A DNA stretch of 36,838 nucleotides from CAYZRY01 sp964630225 (GTDB lineage Bacteria > Bacillota_I > Bacilli_A > RF39 > UBA660): assembly GCA_964630225.1 (NCBI GenBank), contig CAZVUK010000008.1:1-36838 (forward strand), written 5' to 3'. The position numbers were made by a program, and so were the translations under genes. Positions 24,402 to 33,706 of the stretch are shown here, one piece after another. Positions within the stretch are counted from its first letter, which is position 1; each line of letters begins with the position of its first letter. The notes beneath the pieces were generated by a model. The model ran no database searches. It was given only the letters and a program-made list of their open reading frames with translations, and was not told the DNA's origin.

Positions 24402-24857
24402 ATGATTGAATGGATAAAAAAACACAAATGGACTACCCTTATTATTATAGTATTTTTAATATCGATGTTTTTCGCATCGCAATTTATTAAACTGCTTGTA
24501 GTTAATAGTGGTAAACCGGTCTATGGAGATCGTTTAGATAGAGTTCAAACCATCGAAATTACTAAAACAAATGTTAACAATTTGGAGAAAGGGCTTAAGG
24601 AAAACCCTAAAGTAAAGGATGTAGAATATTCATTATCTGGCAAAGTAATCGGTGTTAAAATAAATTTAGAAGCTGATACTGCCACGGCCGATGCTAAAAC
24701 TATTGGTGCTAGTGTTTTGAACTACTTCGATAAAGAACAACAAGGTCACTATGGGATACAAATATTCTTAGTGAAAACAGGAGAGCATCAGTCATTTCCG
24801 ATAATTGGTTATAAACACTATACCGCTCAAGGAATCTCTTGGACTAAAGATCGTTAG
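24402..24857 (+). CDS. Single-pass membrane protein, unknown
   Basis: The 151-aa product has one N-terminal transmembrane segment (about 10-33) after a basic start, leaving ~118 residues probably outside. The external part has an alternating beta pattern with many Lys, Asp and Thr and no Cys. No family is recognised. TAGGAG precedes the ATG. Its stop lies eight bases before the receptor gene, so it is the first gene of the envelope operon and may be a partner of one of the later products. Confidence 0.72.
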   Translation: MIEWIKKHKWTTLIIIVFLISMFFASQFIKLLVVNSGKPVYGDRLDRVQTIEITKTNVNNLEKGLKENPKVKDVEYSLSGKVIGVKINLEADTATADAKTIGASVLNYFDKEQQGHYGIQIFLVKTGEHQSFPIIGYKHYTAQGISWTKDR

Positions 24858-24865
24858 GAGTAAGC

Positions 24866-26899
24866 ATGAAAAATAAAAAATTATATATAATAATACCACT
24901 TTCAATCGCTTTTTTAGTATTTGTTGGAGTATTTTATTACTACAATAGAGAAGATGATTATTCACTTAATGCTATGGATAAGAAATGGATACAAGATAAT
25001 ATAGATACAGTCGTAGACATTGAATATGTATCCGATTATCCGGTATACGGTGGAGAAAATGGTGTTTTTAAAAGTTTTATTAAAACGATAAAAAATGCAA
25101 CCAATATCGACTTTAATGAAATGCCATATCTTAAAAATGCTAAAACAAGTGGTAATTCTTTCCGTTTTAGAGTTTTAAGTAATGACAATAAGCTAGGTAA
25201 AACAGATAAATTAGTTGGTGAAGATGTCTATGTAGCATTTGCTAAAGAGAGAATTAAAATTACTGATGTTACCGATTTTAAAGATATGTCAATCGGAGCA
25301 TTTGCTGCTGATGCACCAGAGATAAGTTATTATCTTCGCTCTGGTGACAGCTTATCGTATAAAACTTATGATACAGCAGCTGAAATGATAAAAGCCCTTG
25401 AAAATGGCGATATAAAAATGGCTATTTTGCCAAACATCATGTATTTAAATGAAACGATAGGTAAAAAGTTTTTTATCAATTATACGCTTACAGAAATGAA
25501 CAAAAAAATAGTTTTTACGACGACAAATAAAAACGATCGTTTTGACAGTATCATGTTGAAATTATTTAACTACTGGAAAAACAATCAATACGTTAAAAAA
25601 TATAACAGTGAATTACTAAATTATTATATCGATGGTAGAAATATAAGTGATAAAGATAGAACCTCTCTTCTTTCTAAATCTTATGTTTATGGTTATGTCG
25701 AAAACTATCCGTATGAAGTCAGAGATGGAAAAAGAGTTATCGGTATAAGCGGAGAATATATAAATAGAGTAAATAGACTCACGGGAATTGATTTTAAATA
25801 TAGTCGTTTTACTAAAGTAGAAAATCTTGAAAAAGCTGTTCAAAAAGGTGAGGTAGATATCTTCTTTAACTACTACGATATTTCGGCACCAAATTACAAC
25901 CAAGCTGATTCATCGTTTATCGAACAGTATGTCGTCTTATCAAAAAATAAGAATTCATATGTAATTAATTCATTTGAAGCTTTAAAAGATAAAAACATTA
26001 ATATGATCAAAGGAACAGCACTCTTTAATTATTTTAAGGATAATAGCAAAGCAAATATAGTTGAATTTGAAGACTATAAAACGATGCTAAAAAGAAGTAG
26101 TGAAAATCTTTTAATTATCGATAGAGAAGTATACCTTGCTTATCGCAGTGGAAAGTTCGCTAGTTACGATGTCTTATACAACGGAACAATTAGTAAAGAT
26201 TATAACTTTATGATTAAAAATGAAGAAGCAAACTTTTATGACATATTTAATTATATTACTAATACTAACTCATATTACAGTTATAGAAACGTCGCTATTA
26301 ATGATTTGAATGCTACTATCTTTGAGAAAGCAACATTTGAACAAATGTATATTTTAATACTTCTAATTATCTTTGTCCCACTTATTATCCTTATTGTTTC
26401 ACTAGCGATGTATCGCCGTAAGAAAAAAATAAAAGTGGTCAAAAAAGAAGAGAGAAGAAAGTATACAGATTTACTAACTTCGCTTAAGAATAGAAATTAT
26501 TTAAATTTAAATATAGACGTCTGGAACAAATCTCGTAAATATCCTCAAGCAGTTATTGTCCTCGACTTAAATAACGTTAAGTACGTTAATGATAATTATG
26601 GTCACGAAGAAGGAGACCGATTAATTATTAAAGCAGCTGCTACACTTGTTAACACACAACTTGAAAACTCTGAGATAATCAGAACGGATGGAAATGAGTT
26701 CCTCGTATACCTAGTTGGATACAGCGAAAAACAAGTAGAGATATATACTAAAAAACTAATCAAAGAATTTAAAAATCTTCCGTATAAATTTGGTGCAGCG
26801 ATAGGATATAGTATGATATTTGACGATATAAAAACAGTAGATGATGCTATCAACGAAGCTACTATTCAAATGCGCATCAATAAAGGCGAATATAAATAG
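24866..26899 (+). CDS. Receptor with two solute-binding-like domains and a degenerate GGDEF domain
   Basis: The 677-aa protein has an N-terminal membrane segment (7-25), two extracellular periplasmic-binding-type domains (about 40-255 and 268-485, the second with the YGYVENYPYEVRDG and GISGEYINRVNRLTGIDF blocks of SBP family 3), a second membrane helix (about 492-516), and a cytoplasmic GGDEF domain (530-677). In the latter the metal-site Asp and the DLNNVKYVNDNYGH block are kept. The signature loop GGDEF reads DGNEF (608-612), however, so cyclic di-GMP synthesis is doubtful; related degenerate domains bind or break nucleotides instead. It would sense an external small molecule, possibly a cell-wall precursor. 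The gene is tightly packed in the envelope operon. Confidence 0.85.
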   Translation: MKNKKLYIIIPLSIAFLVFVGVFYYYNREDDYSLNAMDKKWIQDNIDTVVDIEYVSDYPVYGGENGVFKSFIKTIKNATNIDFNEMPYLKNAKTSGNSFRFRVLSNDNKLGKTDKLVGEDVYVAFAKERIKITDVTDFKDMSIGAFAADAPEISYYLRSGDSLSYKTYDTAAEMIKALENGDIKMAILPNIMYLNETIGKKFFINYTLTEMNKKIVFTTTNKNDRFDSIMLKLFNYWKNNQYVKKYNSELLNYYIDGRNISDKDRTSLLSKSYVYGYVENYPYEVRDGKRVIGISGEYINRVNRLTGIDFKYSRFTKVENLEKAVQKGEVDIFFNYYDISAPNYNQADSSFIEQYVVLSKNKNSYVINSFEALKDKNINMIKGTALFNYFKDNSKANIVEFEDYKTMLKRSSENLLIIDREVYLAYRSGKFASYDVLYNGTISKDYNFMIKNEEANFYDIFNYITNTNSYYSYRNVAINDLNATIFEKATFEQMYILILLIIFVPLIILIVSLAMYRRKKKIKVVKKEERRKYTDLLTSLKNRNYLNLNIDVWNKSRKYPQAVIVLDLNNVKYVNDNYGHEEGDRLIIKAAATLVNTQLENSEIIRTDGNEFLVYLVGYSEKQVEIYTKKLIKEFKNLPYKFGAAIGYSMIFDDIKTVDDAINEATIQMRINKGEYK

Positions 26900-26907
26900 A
26901 GGGATTT

Positions 26908-27729
26908 ATGGGTAGGAGAATAAAAGCATTTAAGCAAAGACTTTTTTACAATATTAAACGCCCTGAAATGAGAATTTTGCCAGGACAACTGGCTTTTTTC
27001 TTTATCCTTACTTTAGTCCCGTTAATAGCTTTAATAGGTATTATCGCTAATAATCTTAAAGTAGATAATTTATTATTTAGCAATATGTTAATGGGTAACT
27101 TTCCAAAGTCTGTCATTAACTTTTTAAAGGGTATAGTAGTAACTAAAAAAGTCGGTAAAGAAGCAGCCTTTTTCTTCTTGTCAGCTTTGCTTCTTGCTTC
27201 AAAAGGTACCCACTCGATTATTGTCGCTTCAAATCAGATATATAAAGTCAAAGATAACTATTATATAAGAAGAGTAGTTAAATCTATCTTTATGTTATTT
27301 GTCCTTATGTTTCTGCTTACCTTTGTATTGCTTGTCCCTGTCTTTGGGAATTTTATTATCGACTTTCTAATTAGACTTGGGATAGATGCTAAAAATGACT
27401 TTATCAAGATATATGAACTGATCAAATTTCCTTTATCATTTATCGTTATCTTTATGGCTATTAAACTTCTTTATACGATGGCACCTGATAAGGCCTTGCC
27501 AAGTAAAGAGGTTAATTATGGAGCCCTTTTTACAACCGGTACATGGCTTGTATTTACACAGTTATATTCACTTTATTTAAAGTTGTTTCCTAATTACAGT
27601 ACCATTTATGGGGGTATTTCGGGACTGATTGTACTTATGTGGTGGATATACTTCCTCGCATACTTATTTGTGCTTGGAATGGCACTTAATGTATCTAAAT
27701 ATTCAGGTGGGGACCTATTTGAAAAATAA
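26908..27729 (+). CDS. YihY/BrkB-family membrane protein
   Basis: The 273-aa product is polytopic, with about six helices, and carries the family features LPGQLAFFFILTLVPLIALI near the N-terminus and the late block YGGISGLIVLMWWIYFLAYLF. Members were long annotated as ribonuclease BN but are now regarded as inner-membrane proteins of unknown function, some affecting envelope biogenesis. It follows the receptor gene by eight bases and precedes the LtaS-type gene, in line with an envelope role. Confidence 0.93.
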   Translation: MGRRIKAFKQRLFYNIKRPEMRILPGQLAFFFILTLVPLIALIGIIANNLKVDNLLFSNMLMGNFPKSVINFLKGIVVTKKVGKEAAFFFLSALLLASKGTHSIIVASNQIYKVKDNYYIRRVVKSIFMLFVLMFLLTFVLLVPVFGNFIIDFLIRLGIDAKNDFIKIYELIKFPLSFIVIFMAIKLLYTMAPDKALPSKEVNYGALFTTGTWLVFTQLYSLYLKLFPNYSTIYGGISGLIVLMWWIYFLAYLFVLGMALNVSKYSGGDLFEK

Positions 27730-27763
27730 GCTTGATAATGATATAATTTAGGACGAGGTAAAG

Positions 27764-29887
27764 ATGACTAAGAAAGAAAAAACAGAAAAACACCGCTTTA
27801 AAGAATTAATTTCATCTACTAAAAAAGAGATGAAAGAATTTAGAAATAATCCGGTGTCATCTATAAAACGAGCGGTTGGTTCAAGCAAAAAATATATGAA
27901 AGCCAACATCTTTTTTGTGTCTTTTGTATTAGTGAACGTTACAAATGGATTGCTTCTTAGATACCTTACAATGAAGACAGCTGATAGTTTTTTTGCTATT
28001 CAACCTCTGCTTGCTGATCTTGCATTTATTACGATTATCGGGGCGATAGGCTATTTATATAAAGCTAAAGGTAGAGTTATCTACTGGGGCATAATAACCC
28101 TTGTTTGTATGCTAATATGTGTTATTAATTCTTCGTATTATACTTTTTACACATCTTACGCTTCGATATCTTTACTTTCGACAAGTAAGTTTATTACCGA
28201 GGTCGGAGATGCAGTTGTAGACAGCGTTATTCAAATCAAAGATGTTGCTTATTTTGTTTTACCGATATCATTAATATTTTCATATCGAAGACTTAAAAAA
28301 AGAGGGCACTTTAAAAAAGCAGAAACTCTTGATAAGTCAGTCGATAAAGCTTTTTACACAGCATTATTTGGGCTTATAATAGCTCTTATATTTAGTGCGA
28401 GCTTAACGCCTACTGATTGGGGTAGATTTGCTAAGCAATGGAACCGCGAATATGTTGTCGATAAATTTGGCATATACGTTTATCACATAAATGACCTGGT
28501 AAAAAGTATTGAGCCTAAAATATCGTCACTGTTTGGTTATGATGAAGCCTTTAAAAAATTCGAAGAGCACTATGCTAAAGCTGAGAAACCAGAAAAGAAT
28601 AAATACACAGATATTTACAAGGGTAAAAGCATAATCACGATTCACGCTGAAAGTATTCAGTCATTTGTAATAGGTTTAAAAATAAACGGTATCGAAGTTA
28701 CACCAAATTTAAATAAGTTAGTAGCCGGAGGCTTATATTTTGATAACTTTTACACCCAGGTCAGTGTTGGAACCAGTAGTGATACTGAATTTACTTTAAA
28801 TACGTCGCTAATGCCAGCGAGTACCGGAACAGCCTTTGTCAGTTACTTTGATAGAACTTATATCAGCATTCCATCTCTTCTCAAAAAAGAAGGATACTAT
28901 AGTATGGCCTTTCATGGTAACAGTGCTGATTACTGGAACCGTAGAACGATGCATAAAACTCTAAGTTACGACAAATTTTATGCTAAAGATAGCTTTCAAA
29001 TAGATGAAAAAATAGGACTTGGTCTAAGTGATGCTTCATTCTTTAAACAATCAGTTCCCTACTTAAAAACAGAGATGGAAAAAAACGAAAAAATCTATGC
29101 AACGATGATTATGTTAACAAATCACACACCGTTTTACAACGTCAGTCAGTATGCACCATTTGATGTTTCACTAAAAGAACAAGTCTTTGAAAATGGTGAG
29201 CAAGTAGAAAAAATATATCCGTACATGACAGACACTAAACTTGGAAGATATCTTCAATCGGTTCATTATGCCGACCAAGAGATAGGTAATTTCATTGACG
29301 CTCTGGAAGCCGAAGGATTGATGAAAAATACTGTCATAGTAGTCTATGGTGATCACGATGCTAGACTTCCTCGCAAAGACTATGAGCGATTTTATAACTA
29401 CGATAAGATTAACGATGATACACTCGATAACGAAGACCCAAATTATCAAACTTTTGATAAATATCAGTATGAATTAAACAGAAAAGTACCATTAATAATT
29501 TATGCTAAAAATGCTAAACATAAAGGTACAATTAATTATGCTATGGGAATGATCGATGTTATGCCGACACTTGGAAACATGTTTGGTTTTTATAACAAGT
29601 ATGCTCTTGGAAAAGATATTTTCGATATCAAAGATGATAATACCGTCTATTTCCCTAATGGTAGTTGGCTTACTTCAAATATGTATTATAACGTTCAAAA
29701 AGAAGAACAATACATCATTAGAGAAGCGGTTATAGATGATAATTATATAAAAGTAAGAACGCAAGAATCTGAAGAATTATTGGCCGTGTCTAACTCCATT
29801 TTAATATATGATTTATTAGCTAATAAGAACCTAAAAAAGAGCAAAATAGATGAAGTCAAGATTATCGAAGGAGCCAGTAATGAGTAA
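27764..29887 (+). CDS. ltaS: Lipoteichoic acid synthase family protein
   Basis: The 707-aa product has a cytoplasmic N-terminus of ~45 basic residues, five transmembrane helices (about 48-225) and an extracellular sulfatase-like domain. The catalytic threonine is Thr337 in VGTSSDTEF. Other metal and substrate motifs are HAES (about 298), HGNSADYWNRR and VYGDHDARL (about 525). LtaS polymerises glycerol phosphate from phosphatidylglycerol on the outer face. The symbol is given because the architecture is full-length LtaS, but paralogues with other phosphoglycerol acceptors exist, so the assignment to the main synthase is not certain. It overlaps the next gene by eight bases. Confidence 0.9.
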   Translation: MTKKEKTEKHRFKELISSTKKEMKEFRNNPVSSIKRAVGSSKKYMKANIFFVSFVLVNVTNGLLLRYLTMKTADSFFAIQPLLADLAFITIIGAIGYLYKAKGRVIYWGIITLVCMLICVINSSYYTFYTSYASISLLSTSKFITEVGDAVVDSVIQIKDVAYFVLPISLIFSYRRLKKRGHFKKAETLDKSVDKAFYTALFGLIIALIFSASLTPTDWGRFAKQWNREYVVDKFGIYVYHINDLVKSIEPKISSLFGYDEAFKKFEEHYAKAEKPEKNKYTDIYKGKSIITIHAESIQSFVIGLKINGIEVTPNLNKLVAGGLYFDNFYTQVSVGTSSDTEFTLNTSLMPASTGTAFVSYFDRTYISIPSLLKKEGYYSMAFHGNSADYWNRRTMHKTLSYDKFYAKDSFQIDEKIGLGLSDASFFKQSVPYLKTEMEKNEKIYATMIMLTNHTPFYNVSQYAPFDVSLKEQVFENGEQVEKIYPYMTDTKLGRYLQSVHYADQEIGNFIDALEAEGLMKNTVIVVYGDHDARLPRKDYERFYNYDKINDDTLDNEDPNYQTFDKYQYELNRKVPLIIYAKNAKHKGTINYAMGMIDVMPTLGNMFGFYNKYALGKDIFDIKDDNTVYFPNGSWLTSNMYYNVQKEEQYIIREAVIDDNYIKVRTQESEELLAVSNSILIYDLLANKNLKKSKIDEVKIIEGASNE

Positions 29888-30479
29888 AAAGAAAATATTT
29901 GTAATTATTGTAATAATTATTGCAATTTTCTTTGGAGCATACAAGTTTATGACTAAAAAGCCGGTGGCGAAAGAAGCGACAAAACTTGAAGAAATTAATA
30001 CCTATCCATATGTTTTATATAGTAATTCTACAAAACTTTATAAATCTATCTTCAAAGAGCTTAAAGAAGTTCTATCTAAAAATGAAGTAGATGAAGAAAA
30101 ATATGCCTCTTTACTTGCTAAACTATTTGTCGCCGACTTTTATGATTTGGACAGCAAAGCGACTAGTACCGATATAGGTGGAACAGAGTTCATACATAAG
30201 GCACTTGTTGACAACTTTAAAGTCAAAGCAGCAGACACTATATACAAAGGTGTTGAAAGTAATGTTTATGGAAACAGAAAGCAGATTTTGCCTGCACTTG
30301 AAGATTTTGAATCAGCTTCGGTTAAGACGGTCAAATATGATAAGAATGAAATAAGAGACTTTATGGCTTATCAGGTTGACCTAAGATGGAAATATAAAGT
30401 AGATTTAGCTTATCAAAGCAATGCGAGTATAATTTTAGTTCACGATGAAAAACTACTAGTAATTGTCGATATCAAATAG
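29880..30479 (+). CDS. Membrane-anchored extracellular protein, unknown
   Basis: ATG 29880 is chosen because AAGGAG is six bases upstream; an in-frame ATG at 29850 lacks this support. The 199-aa protein has one strong N-terminal transmembrane helix (about 5-24) and a 170-residue external part with helical and beta regions and no Cys. The overlap with the LtaS-type gene suggests that the two are made in equal amounts and perhaps work together. No family is recognised. Confidence 0.75.
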   Translation: MSKKKIFVIIVIIIAIFFGAYKFMTKKPVAKEATKLEEINTYPYVLYSNSTKLYKSIFKELKEVLSKNEVDEEKYASLLAKLFVADFYDLDSKATSTDIGGTEFIHKALVDNFKVKAADTIYKGVESNVYGNRKQILPALEDFESASVKTVKYDKNEIRDFMAYQVDLRWKYKVDLAYQSNASIILVHDEKLLVIVDIK

Positions 30480-30494
30480 AAACTACATTAATTT

Positions 30495-30518
30495 ACTGCC
30501 ACTTAAAAGGCAGTTTTT
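30495..30518 (+). terminator. Terminator of the envelope operon
   Basis: ACTGCC pairs with GGCAGT around an 8-nt loop, followed by TTTTT. It ends just before the -35 of the next promoter. Confidence 0.88.
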
Positions 30519-30520
30519 AA

Positions 30521-30548
30521 TTGACAAATCATGCAAAATCGTTATAAT
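30521..30548 (+). promoter_or_regulatory. Consensus sigma-A-type promoter
   Basis: A perfect TTGACA (30521-30526) and a perfect TATAAT (30543-30548) are separated by 16 bases. It is the strongest promoter in the window and drives the phosphatidyltransferase and thiI genes. Confidence 0.88.
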
Positions 30549-30577
30549 ACTATACGAAAGAAAGCGGGGAGAAAAAA

Positions 30578-31291
30578 GTGAAAAAAAATGATAATGAAGA
30601 CAAAATTTTTACTATTCCCAATATAATAACGATGGGTAGAATCGCTGCTTCGGTGGCTATTTTCACTTTTATTCTGGCAAGTGGTACAACTTTGTCGATT
30701 CCGCTTGCAGCACTGACAGCGGCCGTAGGGTCAACAGATTTTCTTGATGGCTATATTGCCAGAAGCAGAAATATGTCATCGAAATTGGGAAAACTTCTCG
30801 ATCCAATTGCTGATAAATTTTATAATTGGGGTCTGGGCTTTACTTTAATGGCAACGGGTGCTATGCCCCTTTGGCCACTCCTGATCGCAGGAAGAGATTT
30901 AAGTGTCGCTAGTTTTTATTACTACCAGAAAGAAAAGAACGGAAGAGATGACTTAGGACCGACACTTCCTGCCAAAGTAAAGATGCTTTTGCAAAGTGTT
31001 GGAACTGTTTCTACTTTAGCTTTTGGCTTTGGGACGCAAGGACTTTCACTAATAGCTCCAGTTAGTATGGGAGCTGCAATAGCCTGCACCATCCCTGAAG
31101 TAGCGGCTATTAAAAAGAAATACTTTAGTAAAAAAGAAGAAGTTAATGAAAACAAGTATACATTTGTTCCTAGTATCGACGAAGACAAAGATACTCTTTC
31201 AAAAAACAAAGAGCAGATCAATAAGAATAATTTAGAAAATAGCAAAATAAAGAATAAAGTACTTAGTAAAAAGAAGACAAGGGGAAAATAA
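30578..31291 (+). CDS. pgsA: CDP-alcohol phosphatidyltransferase (PgsA-like)
   Basis: The motif D-x2-DG-x2-AR-x8-G-x3-D-x3-D is complete as Asp54, Asp57-Gly58, Ala61-Arg62, Gly71, Asp75 and Asp79. The enzyme joins CDP-diacylglycerol with glycerol-3-phosphate or another alcohol in the membrane. PgsA itself is ~180-190 aa; this one has 237, because a ~55-residue Lys/Asn-rich cytoplasmic tail follows the last membrane helix. The tail makes the assignment to PgsA rather than another family member less certain. The GTG start has GGGGAG at six bases. It is one base from thiI. Confidence 0.8.
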   Translation: MKKNDNEDKIFTIPNIITMGRIAASVAIFTFILASGTTLSIPLAALTAAVGSTDFLDGYIARSRNMSSKLGKLLDPIADKFYNWGLGFTLMATGAMPLWPLLIAGRDLSVASFYYYQKEKNGRDDLGPTLPAKVKMLLQSVGTVSTLAFGFGTQGLSLIAPVSMGAAIACTIPEVAAIKKKYFSKKEEVNENKYTFVPSIDEDKDTLSKNKEQINKNNLENSKIKNKVLSKKKTRGK

Positions 31292-31292
31292 T

Positions 31293-32474
31293 ATGAAAAA
31301 GTTAATCATGATTAAGTACGGGGAACTTACAACTAAAAAAGGGAACCGTAATTTTTTTATTAAAACACTAAAAGATAATATCAAAGAAAAGTTAAAAAAC
31401 AAAGATATAGACATATATAGTGATCCATCGCGTATGTATATTGAGTTTTCAGAAGTTAATGAAGAAGAAATATTAGATGTAATGTCACGTATCTTTGGAA
31501 TATTTGAATATATTATTGTCAACAAAGTTGAAAGTAATAAAGAAACTATTTCAAAAAAAGTTTTAGAACTTTGTGGAGCTGAAGAATTTGCTACTTTTAA
31601 AGTAGTTACCAAGCGTAGTGACAAATCTTTTCCTATATCTAGTATGGATTTTTCTGCTTGGCTTGGTGGGTGCATCTTGAAAAATTTTGATACTAAAGTT
31701 GATGTTAACAATCCGCATTTAACTGTATATGTTGAAATAAGAAAAGATTTTAGCTATGTTTATACAAGACCAATTAAAGCTTTAGGGGGATATCCTGTTG
31801 GAGTCCAAGGAAAAGCGCTGCTTATGTTAAGCGGAGGAATAGATTCTCCGGTTGCTGGATATCTGGCATTAAAAAGAGGTATAAAACTTGAGGCAATCTA
31901 TTTTGAATCGCTTCCTCATACTAGTCTTCAAGCTAGAGAAAAAGTATTAGAATTAGCTCGAAAACTAAGTAGATATAGTTCTGATATAAAGCTTCATGTC
32001 GTCTCGTTTACCGAACTTCAAGAAGCGATATATAGTAAAATCGAAGCAGAGTACGGTGTTACAATAATGCGCCGCATGATGTATAGAATAGCTGCGATAC
32101 TTGCTGGGAAAAGAAAAGCAAACGCAATAATTACTGGCGAGTCAGTTGGTCAGGTAGCCAGTCAGACACTTATTAGTATGAAGGTTATAAATGCTGTTAC
32201 CAATTACCCGATAATTAGACCGGTAGCTTGTCTTGATAAACTCGAAATAATCGATATCGCTAGAAAAATAGATAGCTATGAAACAAGCATTATTCCTTAC
32301 GATGATTGTTGTAGTCTCTTTCTTCCGAAACATCCAGTTATCAATCCCGATTTAAAAAAGTGTGAAGAATTCGAAAAATTAATCGATTATGAAAATATGA
32401 TATATAGAGCTGTCAAAGATATCAAAACAATATCTGTGTGTGAAGCGAAAGAGTCATTCGGAGATTTGTTATAG
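31293..32474 (+). CDS. thiI: tRNA 4-thiouridine synthase ThiI (no rhodanese domain)
   Basis: ThiI transfers sulfur to U8 of tRNA and contributes to thiazole synthesis. The N-terminal ferredoxin-like part and THUMP domain (about 1-165) are followed by the PP-loop pyrophosphatase domain with SGGIDS at 180-185 and the family block PYDDCCSLFLPKHP (about 337-350). At 393 aa it lacks the C-terminal rhodanese domain, as is usual in Firmicutes, where a dedicated cysteine desulfurase often precedes it. That desulfurase gene is not adjacent here; the upstream gene is pgsA-like. Confidence 0.95.
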   Translation: MKKLIMIKYGELTTKKGNRNFFIKTLKDNIKEKLKNKDIDIYSDPSRMYIEFSEVNEEEILDVMSRIFGIFEYIIVNKVESNKETISKKVLELCGAEEFATFKVVTKRSDKSFPISSMDFSAWLGGCILKNFDTKVDVNNPHLTVYVEIRKDFSYVYTRPIKALGGYPVGVQGKALLMLSGGIDSPVAGYLALKRGIKLEAIYFESLPHTSLQAREKVLELARKLSRYSSDIKLHVVSFTELQEAIYSKIEAEYGVTIMRRMMYRIAAILAGKRKANAIITGESVGQVASQTLISMKVINAVTNYPIIRPVACLDKLEIIDIARKIDSYETSIIPYDDCCSLFLPKHPVINPDLKKCEEFEKLIDYENMIYRAVKDIKTISVCEAKESFGDLL

Positions 32475-32521
32475 TAATATCGGTCAATATTTATTATAAT
32501 AATTAATAGAAAGAGGTAAAC

Positions 32522-33697
32522 ATGAAGATAATTACTTTTGATCCAAATGGTAATAATTTAGCATTTAAATTATATAATTTAGAAGATCTTTCTTTACTTG
32601 CTTGGGGAAGCGCTGAAAGAATAGGGATAGAAGCTGCTTCTTACAGTGTTACAAATAATGAGTTTGATTTTAAACAAGAAACATCTATTAAAGATCACAG
32701 TGAAGCTATAGACGTTATTTTAAGTAGATTAGTGAGCAGTCAGTTAATCAGTAATGAGTCAGAAATTGTTTCTTGTGCGGTGAAAGTTGTTCATGGTGGT
32801 GAAATATACGATAGTTCAGTTGTTGTTACCGACAAAGTTTTAGCGGACATAAATCAACTTGCATCATTTGATCCAAATGGTAATCCATTAAGTAGTCAAA
32901 TTATAACTAAGTTACGTAGTAAAGATCCTAACAGACCGGTAATCGCTGTTTTTGACACCTCCTTTTATAAAAATATGGATCCATCAGAATATCTATATCC
33001 TCTTCCATATAGATGGTATAACGAATATGGTGTTAGAAAATATGGATACTATGGAACAAGTCATCGCCATGTATATCGCCAAATGCTCGAAAAGGAAGGT
33101 CGCGACCTAAATATTATTTCATGTCACTTAGGTAACGGTGGAAACATAACCGCTATCGAGGGTGGTAAGGCAATCGACACTTCAATGGGCTTCTCGCCCC
33201 TTTCAGGAATAATGATGGGTAGTAGATCAGGTGATATAGATCCTTCGATTATTGCTTATATTATGGAAAAAGATGGCAAGAGTGCTCACGAGGTCCTAAA
33301 CGATTTAAATGATAAGTCGGGATTTCTTGGAGTCACAGAAATGACTTCGGAAGTCAAAGATGTCTATGCCGCTATTGGTGGTGCCTATGATAAAGCAGAA
33401 CTAGCTATCGCCATGTTTATCAATTATGTAATTAGTTATATAGCAGAGTATTACGTAAAATTAGGAAAAGTAGATGCTCTTTGTTTTACGGCAGGAATCG
33501 GAGAGAATGCTGTCGAAATAAGAAGACGTATCATCGAAGAGCTAAAACCACTTGGCATGGAAATAGATAACAATGCCAATAAAGTGCAATCACAATTTTC
33601 TAAGATAAGTAGTCAAAATTCTAAAGTAGAAATATATGTAGTACCGAGTGATGAGCATGTGATGATGGCAATAGATGCTAAAAAATTTGTTAGATAG
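32522..33697 (+). CDS. ackA: Acetate kinase family protein with altered active site
   Basis: The 391-aa protein aligns end to end with acetate kinase, which interconverts acetate and acetyl phosphate with ATP. Blocks such as VVHGGE (89-94), VFDTSF (143-148), GTSHRH, CHLGNGGN (201-208), SRSGDIDP and TAGIGENA are kept. But several catalytic or ligand positions known from Methanosarcina AckA differ: Asn7 is Asp7, Ser10 is Gly, Ser12 is Asn, Lys14 is Ala, Arg91 is Lys88, His123 is Gly120, Asp283 is Glu277 and Arg285 is Lys279. It may be a paralogue with another substrate or reduced activity. A TATAAT at 32495-32500 and AGAGG support its own start. It lies nine bases before the nrnA-like gene. Confidence 0.85.
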   Translation: MKIITFDPNGNNLAFKLYNLEDLSLLAWGSAERIGIEAASYSVTNNEFDFKQETSIKDHSEAIDVILSRLVSSQLISNESEIVSCAVKVVHGGEIYDSSVVVTDKVLADINQLASFDPNGNPLSSQIITKLRSKDPNRPVIAVFDTSFYKNMDPSEYLYPLPYRWYNEYGVRKYGYYGTSHRHVYRQMLEKEGRDLNIISCHLGNGGNITAIEGGKAIDTSMGFSPLSGIMMGSRSGDIDPSIIAYIMEKDGKSAHEVLNDLNDKSGFLGVTEMTSEVKDVYAAIGGAYDKAELAIAMFINYVISYIAEYYVKLGKVDALCFTAGIGENAVEIRRRIIEELKPLGMEIDNNANKVQSQFSKISSQNSKVEIYVVPSDEHVMMAIDAKKFVR

Positions 33698-33706
33698 AGA
33701 GATAAA

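Noticed and set aside
31232..31711. Minus-strand open frame of 159 codons opposite thiI
   Set aside because: It lies wholly on the antisense of the conserved ThiI N-terminal part and the pgsA end, without start signals.
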